Part shown: positions 44,262-50,794 of the stretch, one piece after another
Position numbering within the stretch: the first letter of the stretch is position 1
Layout: every line of letters begins with the position of its first letter
Assembly: GCF_036002945.1 (NCBI RefSeq)
Contig: NZ_CP108529.1
Span: forward strand, 2,542,001-2,606,000
Source: Streptomyces sp. NBC_01224
GTDB taxonomy: Bacteria > Actinomycetota > Actinomycetes > Streptomycetales > Streptomycetaceae
Length of the DNA stretch: 64,000 bases
Direction of reading: 5' to 3'
Notes under the pieces: model-generated
The model's input: the letters and a program-made list of their open reading frames with translations, nothing else
What the model was told of the DNA's origin: nothing
Database searches by the model: none
Position numbers and translations under genes: made by a program

Positions 44262-44438
44262 ACTGCGCGAACGGAGGACCGGCTCACACTCCCCCGCCAA
44301 CCACGGGTGTGAGCCCCGGCCGCCCTGCTTGTGGATGAAGTAGGGCGGCCGGGCCGCCCAACAGTTCCTCCCCCGAAAACTCCCTCTCCGGCGATCCAAC
44401 TCCGCTCCCCCGCGGTTCGTAGGTTCAGCCGGAGAGGG
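44262..44438 (+). promoter_or_regulatory. Hairpin-rich leader upstream of the DUF5999 gene
   Basis: Three successive inverted repeats precede the DUF5999 start: GGCTCACAC/GTGTGAGCC, CCGGCCGCCCT/AGGGCGGCCGG (ending near 44352), and CCCTCTCCGGC/GCCGGAGAGGG (44382-44392 with 44428-44438). The last spans 35 bp and ends 37 bp before the start. The arrangement could be a terminator plus a structured 5' leader. No known riboswitch is recognised. Confidence 0.5.
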
Positions 44439-44475
44439 CCCCCACCGCAGCACGTCCGAGAGGAATGCGACGCAC

Positions 44476-44676
44476 ATGTGCCAGCACAAGACTCCCTGCC
44501 CCAGCACGGACGCATCGGATCGCGAGGCGGCCAGAGCCGTGGCACGAGACGACGTCTTGGGTTACACCCTGCTTTGCAACGGCGTATTGCTCTTTGACGA
44601 CACTGGTGAATTGCTGCCCGACGGCAAGATCATTCCCCCGCGCCGCCCCACTGCGCTGACAGGAGCAGCCGCATGA
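44476..44676 (+). CDS. DUF5999 family protein
   Basis: A 66-residue protein of the DUF5999 type: MCQHKTPCPSTDASDREAAR, then GYTLLCNGVLLFDDTGELLP and DGKIIPPRRP. Two N-terminal cysteines (Cys2, Cys8) and a third in LLCNG could bind metal. Short proteins like this are widespread in Streptomyces next to regulatory genes; their role is not known. Its stop overlaps the next start (ATGA). Confidence 0.85.
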   Translation: MCQHKTPCPSTDASDREAARAVARDDVLGYTLLCNGVLLFDDTGELLPDGKIIPPRRPTALTGAAA

Positions 44677-45332
44677 GCACGGTGAGCCGCCTCGTCCCGT
44701 ACATCACAGCCCGCGAAGGCGAGGAACCCGAATCGATCCTGGCCCTGCGCGCCACCTTTGACCGCGCCGGCCGGTCAGCCCTGGGCTACTGGGACGAGAG
44801 CCGAGAGGACCGCGATCCGCGGGGTGTGCTGTGGGGCCGGTGCTCGCAGTTGATCGGTCGGGACGGGTTGCCGTCCGGGCGGCCACAGTGGCGGCTCGTC
44901 CACCCCGCCAGGCAGCGCGAAACGATGACACAGCTGCGCTGCCAGATCTGTGTAGGCCCTACCAGAACACCGGAGGGACACCTGTTCCTGGAACCACGCG
45001 CCGCCAGCGGCGTTGCACGGCCTGGGGACATTCTCCGCACCGCTCAGCCCCCGGTCTGCCTGGCGCACCGGCACGTCGCAGTCAAGCAGTGTCCGCATCT
45101 TCAGAAGGGCTACACCGCCCTGATGGTGCGCAGCGCCCCCCTCTACGGGGTCATCGGCACGCCCTACCAGTGGACTGCCCAGGGGATCAAGGCACTGCCC
45201 GGGGACGACACGCCCATTCCGTACCGAACGTCAAAGCTGAGGTGGTTCCTGGCCTCACAGCTCGTTCGCTGCTTGCAGGACTTCACGGTCGTCGACCTGG
45301 ACGACCTCACGACGCCCGACTCGTATGCCTGA
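44673..45332 (+). CDS. Uncharacterised cysteine-rich protein coupled to DUF5999
   Basis: A 219-residue protein, ATG overlapping the DUF5999 stop. Possible metal-binding sites: RCQICVGPTRTPEGHLFLEP in the middle, and CLAHRHVAVKQCPHLQKGYT. The C-terminus reads RWFLASQLVRCLQDFTVVDL. This end is shared with a broken paralogue at 30449-30600. Alternating Cys/His pairs suggest a zinc-stabilised fold; no enzyme motif is seen. Confidence 0.75.
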   Translation: MSTVSRLVPYITAREGEEPESILALRATFDRAGRSALGYWDESREDRDPRGVLWGRCSQLIGRDGLPSGRPQWRLVHPARQRETMTQLRCQICVGPTRTPEGHLFLEPRAASGVARPGDILRTAQPPVCLAHRHVAVKQCPHLQKGYTALMVRSAPLYGVIGTPYQWTAQGIKALPGDDTPIPYRTSKLRWFLASQLVRCLQDFTVVDLDDLTTPDSYA

Positions 45333-45348
45333 ACGTCCTGGAGGGCCC

Positions 45349-45441
45349 ATGTCCCGTCGCGTGTACCAGGCAGCAGCCTTCCTGACTGCCATCGTCTTCA
45401 TCGTCACCGCCGCCGAGTGCGCGCCCCGCCGCTCTGGCTGA
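45349..45441 (+). CDS. Very small membrane or secreted peptide
   Basis: A 30-residue frame, start ATG at 45349 behind GGAGGG: MSRRVYQAAAFLTAIVFIVT then AAECAPRRSG. Basic start, one hydrophobic helix, and a Cys in AAEC that could be a lipobox-like end. The good ribosome site and spacing support translation, but it is very short. Confidence 0.45.
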   Translation: MSRRVYQAAAFLTAIVFIVTAAECAPRRSG

Positions 45442-45582
45442 CCAACTTCCGCCCCTCCCCCGACGCGCAAGAGGGCCCACCAAGTCCAGGCCCGCAGCGT
45501 TGGGCGAGTTCCGCATGATGCGCAGCTATCTGGTCCGGCGCCGTCTCATCGACTGAACTCGCTCCGCTTCCCGTGGCCGCGC

Positions 45583-45616
45583 GCACAGACCTTCCTCGAC
45601 GCGAGAGGCTACGGCG
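45583..45616. repeat. 34-bp repeat, second copy
   Basis: Same 34 bases and orientation as 32730-32763, here 31 bp upstream of the HhH-GPD gene. The segment 45442-45646 holds no other feature. Confidence 0.92.
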
Positions 45617-45646
45617 CAACAACCGCACCACATGAGGAGCACCCCC

Positions 45647-46447
45647 ATGAGCGTCCTGACGACCGATCACCCCGCCTGGATCGAGACCGAGGCCGGTGGC
45701 CGCGCGCGAGCCGTGCACGCGGCCACCGGGGTCTGGGTCCTGTCGTGGGACCGAAGCGGCCTGCACATGAACTGTGTGGACGGCACCGAGGACGTGAAGC
45801 CGGAGTTCGTCACCACCGATCCCGCTCGCCTGCCCAGCAGCGTCCCCGCCGAACTCAAGGCGGGGCTCGATGACCTCGGTCTCACGCGGCGGCTCGCCAA
45901 CCCGTGGCTGTGGGACGCGATCACCACGGCGATCCTGCGTCAGGTCGTGCGCGCCGGGCAGGCCCGCAAGCTCTACCGGGCCTGGTGCAAGACCTACGGA
46001 ACCACCCTCGCCAGCCCCTTTGGTGAGCTTGCCGTCGCTCCCACGCCCATGCAGGTGCTGGCGCTGGGTGATGAACAGTTCGCAGCCGTCGGAGCCAAGT
46101 TTCACCGCAGCGTGTTGCAGGCCGCCGCCCAGCACTACGAGCTGCACGCCGTCGACTGGCTCTGTATGGACGCCCCCGAATTGGCAGCCGCGCTGACGAG
46201 CGTGCCCCGCATCGGCCCGTGGACCGCTGCGGCAGCCGCAGCCGACGTCACCGGCGACTTCAGCGTCTACCCGCACGACGACCTCGCCGTGCGTACCTGG
46301 GCCGCGCAGATCGCGCCCGCCTACCCCTGGCCGGACAAGAAGGACAAGGCGTTCGGCCCGATGTGGACCGGCATGGCCGGCCCCGACCGTACTGCTCTGC
46401 ACACCCTGACCCTCTCCACCCTCACCTGGGGCTCCCATGCCCGCTGA
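45647..46447 (+). CDS. HhH-GPD superfamily DNA glycosylase-like protein
   Basis: A 266-residue protein, start ATG at 45647 behind GAGGAGC. The helix-hairpin-helix and catalytic region are visible: LTSVPRIGPWTAAAAAADVT, then FSVYPHDDLAVRTWAAQI, where the Asp of HDDLAVR occupies the catalytic position of the family. The helical part before it (TTAILRQVVRAGQARKLYRA, PTPMQVLALGDEQFAAVGAK) fits the base-excision fold. There is no FeS-cluster loop. It probably excises or recognises modified bases. The next gene, 12 bp downstream, is the chimeric B12-domain/LuxR gene. Confidence 0.85.
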   Translation: MSVLTTDHPAWIETEAGGRARAVHAATGVWVLSWDRSGLHMNCVDGTEDVKPEFVTTDPARLPSSVPAELKAGLDDLGLTRRLANPWLWDAITTAILRQVVRAGQARKLYRAWCKTYGTTLASPFGELAVAPTPMQVLALGDEQFAAVGAKFHRSVLQAAAQHYELHAVDWLCMDAPELAAALTSVPRIGPWTAAAAAADVTGDFSVYPHDDLAVRTWAAQIAPAYPWPDKKDKAFGPMWTGMAGPDRTALHTLTLSTLTWGSHAR

Positions 46448-46459
46448 CCAGGAGGATCA

Positions 46460-47203
46460 ATGCCGCAGTTATCGCTGATCACAGGTTCCGATCCGGCCCA
46501 TTCGCTCGACGCGCTGTTCGTGAACGCACCACTGCGCGACTACGACCAGCGCCCGCGAACCAACGACTACACCCTGCCGGTACTGGGCATGGCCTACATC
46601 GCCACGTACGCGCAGAAGGCCGGCTTCAACGTAGGGGTGCTCGACGCCGAGGCGCACGGACTGGGCATAGTCGAGACCGCGGAGCTCGTCAACGCAGCAC
46701 GGCCCCGGTGGGCGGCCATGAACCTCCTCGCCCCAACCTACGAAATGTCCGCGCGCATCGCGGCCAGCCTGGACCCGGCCATCGCCCTGATGGTCGGCGG
46801 GCACCACGCGAAGGCCATGCCCGACCGGGTCCTGGCCGACCCGCGAGCGGGGCTCGTGCCCCGCAGCGAGGCCACGCCGGAACATCTGGTCCACGTCATA
46901 GAGACCGTGGCGGCGGGCGACGGCTACATGCCCCCCAACCTGCTGGGGGCGCTCATGTCGGAAGTTGGCACGCTGCAGGAGAACGTGCTCCTCCCGCAGG
47001 GACGGCACTTCAGCGGTCTGTCCGCCCGTGAGATCGACGTGCTCCGCCTCGTCGCCGAAGGACACGACACCGAAGTCATCGCGACGAAGCTCGCCTATTC
47101 CGAGCGCACGATCAAGAACGCGCTGCAAGGGGTGATGACCCGCTACCAGCTTCGCAACCGGAGCCACGCCGTTGCGTTCGCGATGCGCCAGGGCTTGATC
47201 TGA
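46460..47203 (+). CDS. Chimera: cobalamin-binding-type N-terminus fused in frame to a LuxR output domain
   Basis: A 247-residue open frame with a strong ribosome site (AGGAGGATCA). Codons 1-129 encode the N-terminal Rossmann-like part of a B12-binding radical SAM protein (DALFVNAPLRDYDQRPRTND, GMAYIATYAQKAGFNVGVLD, ALMVGGHHAKAMPDRVLADP). At 46847 this is joined at an exact codon boundary to codons 100-217 of the LuxR gene at 36501. The radical SAM core with its CxxxCxxC motif is missing. Either a broken gene or an accidental fusion with a DNA-binding output; translated length is intact. Confidence 0.85.
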   Translation: MPQLSLITGSDPAHSLDALFVNAPLRDYDQRPRTNDYTLPVLGMAYIATYAQKAGFNVGVLDAEAHGLGIVETAELVNAARPRWAAMNLLAPTYEMSARIAASLDPAIALMVGGHHAKAMPDRVLADPRAGLVPRSEATPEHLVHVIETVAAGDGYMPPNLLGALMSEVGTLQENVLLPQGRHFSGLSAREIDVLRLVAEGHDTEVIATKLAYSERTIKNALQGVMTRYQLRNRSHAVAFAMRQGLI

Positions 47204-47333
47204 CCGACGGGTACGGCCGCGGTGGGCGGGGGCACAGCGCTGGGGTGCAACAGAACGGCATCTCCTCACCGCGTGGGCCGACCTCGTACGGGGCGACGTC
47301 GACAGGAACGGCCGGAGCCCCCGCACAGTGGGC
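46847..47333 (+). repeat. 487-bp direct repeat, right copy
   Basis: Second copy of 36798-37284. Its right edge coincides with the left half of the hairpin at 47307-47343, beyond which the right core block begins. Confidence 0.95.
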
Positions 47334-47343
47334 TCCGGCCGTT
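47302..47343. terminator. Terminator hairpin after the aldehyde dehydrogenase gene; partial dispersed repeat copy E
   Basis: A perfect 14-bp inverted repeat (47307-47320 and 47330-47343, loop CCGCACAGT). The left arm and loop (AGGAACGGCCGGAGCCCCCG ...) are identical to the left end of the dispersed repeat; the right arm is unique to this site. It lies 78 bp after the minus-strand dehydrogenase stop. The other repeat copies keep only GGGCC of the right arm. Confidence 0.85.
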
Positions 47344-47420
47344 CATCTGCCGCCTGCTGTCGTGCTGTCCAGGCGGATCACAGGCGACGCTGGTGGATCG
47401 GTTCGATCCTGTTCATGGAC

Positions 47421-48866
47421 CTACAGGGCAAGGCCGGTGAGGACCAGCACGCGCTCGTAGGTGTAGTCGTCCATGGCGTAGCGGACGCCCTCACGGCCGA
47501 CGCCGGACTGCTTGGCGCCGCCGTACGGCATCTGGTCCGCGCGGTAGGAGGGGACGTCGCCGATGATCACGCCGCCGACCTCGAGGGCGCGGTGGGCACG
47601 GAAGGCGGTCTGCAGGTCGTGCGTGAACACACCTGCCTGCAGGCCGTACTTGGAGGAGTTGACGGCTGCGAAGGCCTCGGCCTCGCCGTCCACCTTCTGC
47701 ACGGACAGCACCGGTCCGAAGACCTCCTCGGAGGAGAGGGTGACGTTGTCCGGGAGTTCGGCGAGCACGGTCGGCGCGTAGGTGGCACCGTCCCGCTTGC
47801 CGCCGGTGAGCAGCTGGGCGCCGGCCTCCACGGCCTCGTCGACCCAGGACTCGACGCGCTTGGCGGCATCCTCGTTGACCAGCGGGCCGACGTCCGTGGC
47901 GACGTCGGACGGGTCGCCGGTGACCTGGGCCTCGACGGCCGCCACGATCTTCGGGAGGAGCCGGTCGTAGACCGCGGCGTCCGCGATGACGCGCTGCACC
48001 GAGATGCAGGACTGGCCGCCCTGGTAGTTGGAGAAGGTCGCGATACGGGTCGCGGCCCAGTCCAGGTCCTCGTCGGAGGCGTAGTCGCCGAGGACGACCG
48101 CGGCGCCGTTGCCGCCGAGCTCCAGGGTGCAGTGCTTGCGCGGCACCGACTCCATGATCGAGTAGCCGACCGGGGCGGACCCGGTGAAGGAGATCACGGG
48201 CAGCCGCTCGTCCTGGACGAGGGCGGGCATCCGGTCGTTGGGGACCGTCAGCACGGACCACGAACCGGCCGGCAGGTCGGTCTCGGCCAGCAGCTCACCC
48301 AGGATCAGCGACGAGATCGGGGTGGCCGGGGCGGGCTTCAGGATGATCGGGGCACCGACGGCGATGGCCGGGGCCACCTTGTGGGCGCTCAGATTCAGCG
48401 GGAAGTTGAACGGTGCGATGCCGAGGACCGTGCCACGCGGGAACCGCCGGGTCAGGCCGAGACGGCCGGTGCCACCGGCGTCGGTGTCGAGGCGCTGGGC
48501 GTCACCGCTGTTGAAGCGGCGGGCTTCCTCGGAGGCGAACCGGAACACGGAGACGGCACGGCCGACCTCGCCGCGCGCCCACTTGATGGGCTTGCCGTTC
48601 TCGGCGGAGATCAGCTGGGCGATCTCCTCCGTGCGCTCCACCAGGCGCCGTACGACGTGATCGAGCGCGGCGGCCCGGACGTGGGCCGGGGTCGCGGCGA
48701 ACTCCTCGCGCACGGCGTGCGCGGCCGCGACGGCCTCCTCGATCTGCGCGTCGGTCGGCACGCTGACGGTGCCGACGAGACGGCCGTCCCAGGGGTTGGT
48801 GACGTCGAAGCTGTCCTCGCCGGTGGCCTGGCGGCCGGCGAGCCAGAAGGCGTGGGTGGAAGTCAT
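47421..48866 (-). CDS. NAD(P)-dependent aldehyde dehydrogenase, probably succinate-semialdehyde type
   Basis: A 481-residue ALDH. The start is the ATG at 48866 (MTSTHAFWLAGRQATGEDSF). Motifs: PFNFPLNLSAHKVAPAIAVG (cofactor Asn and Lys region), ISFTGSAPVGYSIM, LELGGNGAAVVLGD (general-base Glu), YQGGQSCISVQRV (catalytic Cys) and EEVFGPVLSVQKV. Neighbouring gabT, a polyamine transporter and an amine oxidase suggest oxidation of succinate semialdehyde or 4-aminobutyraldehyde, but sequence alone does not fix the substrate. The PucR gene upstream on the same strand may regulate it. Confidence 0.9.
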   Translation of the reverse strand: MTSTHAFWLAGRQATGEDSFDVTNPWDGRLVGTVSVPTDAQIEEAVAAAHAVREEFAATPAHVRAAALDHVVRRLVERTEEIAQLISAENGKPIKWARGEVGRAVSVFRFASEEARRFNSGDAQRLDTDAGGTGRLGLTRRFPRGTVLGIAPFNFPLNLSAHKVAPAIAVGAPIILKPAPATPISSLILGELLAETDLPAGSWSVLTVPNDRMPALVQDERLPVISFTGSAPVGYSIMESVPRKHCTLELGGNGAAVVLGDYASDEDLDWAATRIATFSNYQGGQSCISVQRVIADAAVYDRLLPKIVAAVEAQVTGDPSDVATDVGPLVNEDAAKRVESWVDEAVEAGAQLLTGGKRDGATYAPTVLAELPDNVTLSSEEVFGPVLSVQKVDGEAEAFAAVNSSKYGLQAGVFTHDLQTAFRAHRALEVGGVIIGDVPSYRADQMPYGGAKQSGVGREGVRYAMDDYTYERVLVLTGLAL

Positions 48867-49084
48867 GGAGGTTCCGGCCCTTCGGAGTCGTGGGGTGTGT
48901 TGCCCCCACCGTAGGGCCGTGCGGCCGACCTGGCGTTTGTCCGGCGTGGAGCAGAGCACGGCGGGTACACGCCGGTTTGTCGGATGCGTCGGCGTGAGCA
49001 GGGGCGCACGGCCTTCCGGCAGCGGCTACGGCACCGGCGTCGGCGGGGAGTTCGTTGCCCTTCCGCCGACGACGACGGCAACCG

Positions 49085-50671
49085 CTACGGCTCCGGCGTC
49101 GACGGGGAGCTCGTGGCCTTCAGCGCCAGCCACAGCTCCATCCGCACGTCCGGATCGTCGAGTGAGCGGCCCAGGATCTCCTCCACCCGGCGCATCCGGT
49201 AGCGCAGGGTGTGGCGGTGCACGCCCAGGTCCGCCGCTGCCGCGTCCCACTGGCCGTGGTGGGAGAGCCAGGCCCGCAGCGAGGCGACCAGGTCGCCGCG
49301 GCCCTTGGCATCGTGCTCGTGCAGGGCGCGGAGCATTCCGTCGGCGAAGGCCCGTACGGCGTCGTCCGCCAGCAGCGGCAGCACCGAGCCGGTCGCCAGC
49401 TCCTCGTGCTCGACCAGCGCCCTGCCCCGGCGGCGGGCCACCGACAGGGCCTGCTCCGCCTGCTTATACGCGGCGGAGACGGCGATGGGGCCCGCTGGTG
49501 CGGACAGGCCGATGACCACCTGGCCCTCCTCCGCCGTCGCCGGTTCGCGCGGGGCCCGCGCCTGCTGGGCCTCCTGTGCCTCCGCGTACGCCGCACAGGC
49601 CGCGACCGCCGCTCCGCCGTCCGCGGCCAGGACGACGAGCCGTTCGCCCTCGGGCACGGCCAGCAGGGTCTCTCCGGTCCGGAAGGCCGCCGCCTCCATC
49701 GCCTCGCCGAGCGGGGCCGGTGTCGAGGGGGCGGACGCCTCCGCGATGAGCAGCCGGAACGGGGCGTCGAGCAGCCCGCCGTACAGATCCCCGGCGACCG
49801 CCCGTGCGTGGTCCGGCTGGCCGGCGAGCAGCATGCGCAGCACCGCCGCGCCCAGTCGCTGCTCCGCACCCTGGAGGGACCGGGAGCGGGCAGTGGTCAG
49901 GGTCAGCAGCGCGACCGCCGAGTGCACGGCGTACCGCTCGGCGGTGCCCAGTGCCGCGCCGGTACCGACGGCCAGCGCGCCCCGGACCCGGCGGCCGGTG
50001 CCCAGGGACTGGAGCTCGACCCGGTCTTCGGTGTCGCCGACGACCATGCTGGCCGGGGCGGGGCGCTCCCGCAGCCGTTCCACATCGGGGGTGAGCCGGG
50101 CGGCCCGGCGGGCGGCCCAGTCGGGGGCCGCGGCGACGACCGCGCCGGAGGCGTCGTACAGCGCCGCCCAGCCGTCGACATGGGCGGCGAGCCGGGTGAG
50201 GATTTCGCCGGGGCCGTCGCCCGCGAGTGCGGCCTTCGTCAGCTCCCGCTGGGCCTCGAACCCCGCCGTCACCGCCCGGTACTGATCTGCGGCGATCTCC
50301 GACGACACGGCCTTGGCGATGGCGAGGAACGGGGTGCGGCGCGGCACTTCGAGAAGCGGCAGTCCCGATTCCTCGGCGGCGTCGATCAGCGCCTGCGGTA
50401 CGTCGTCGTAGTGGACGCCGACGGCGAAGCCCAGCCCGACGACTCCGGCCCCGGCCAGCCGCCGCACGTACCGCCGCATCGCCTCGGGGTTCCCGGCGTC
50501 GAGGTTGGTGGCGGTGACGAGCAGGAGCTCACCGCCCTCCATGTACGGGACGGGGTCGGTCAGCTCGCTGGCGTGCGCCCAGCGGACGGGCGCGTCGAGC
50601 CGGTCCGCCCCCGCACGCACCGTGAGTTTGAGCGCCGAATGCTGGACGAGCGAGGCGAGAGTGGGGGGCAT
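49085..50671 (-). CDS. PucR-family transcriptional regulator
   Basis: A 528-residue regulator. The N-terminal PucR domain reads SLVQHSALKLTVRAGADRLD, VRWAHASELTDPVPYMEGGE, LGFAVGVHYDDVPQALIDAA; a central GGDEF-like region lies about residues 290-400; the C-terminal HTH_30 reads LRAWLSHHGQWDAAAADLGVHRHTLRYRMRRVEEILGR. This family controls purine, GABA and polyamine catabolism genes in actinobacteria. Its place beside the dehydrogenase and near gabT supports a role in amine use. Start ATG at 50671. Confidence 0.94.
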   Translation of the reverse strand: MPPTLASLVQHSALKLTVRAGADRLDAPVRWAHASELTDPVPYMEGGELLLVTATNLDAGNPEAMRRYVRRLAGAGVVGLGFAVGVHYDDVPQALIDAAEESGLPLLEVPRRTPFLAIAKAVSSEIAADQYRAVTAGFEAQRELTKAALAGDGPGEILTRLAAHVDGWAALYDASGAVVAAAPDWAARRAARLTPDVERLRERPAPASMVVGDTEDRVELQSLGTGRRVRGALAVGTGAALGTAERYAVHSAVALLTLTTARSRSLQGAEQRLGAAVLRMLLAGQPDHARAVAGDLYGGLLDAPFRLLIAEASAPSTPAPLGEAMEAAAFRTGETLLAVPEGERLVVLAADGGAAVAACAAYAEAQEAQQARAPREPATAEEGQVVIGLSAPAGPIAVSAAYKQAEQALSVARRRGRALVEHEELATGSVLPLLADDAVRAFADGMLRALHEHDAKGRGDLVASLRAWLSHHGQWDAAAADLGVHRHTLRYRMRRVEEILGRSLDDPDVRMELWLALKATSSPSTPEP

Positions 50672-50794
50672 GGGGACCGCGGGACCTCAGGGAGTTCGAT
50701 TTTCGCCGTCCCGTACGAACGACTCCTACCGATTCTGCCAGGGCGGCAGGGTTGCCGTAACCGCTCCGGCGCCGCGGGCCACTCTGCGTACCGC

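Noticed and set aside
44135..44338. 67-codon plus-strand frame overlapping the DUF6415 stop by ATGA
   Set aside because: The overlap is tempting but the frame is a Pro/Arg-rich read-through of a 13-bp terminator hairpin and further inverted repeats.
45404..46438. 344-codon minus-strand frame over the glycosylase gene
   Set aside because: Shadow of the HhH-GPD gene, which has a ribosome site, a catalytic motif and sensible codon use on the plus strand.
14507..47343. CRISPR array as explanation for the dispersed repeats
   Set aside because: The units are long, kilobases apart, without regular spacers or cas genes.
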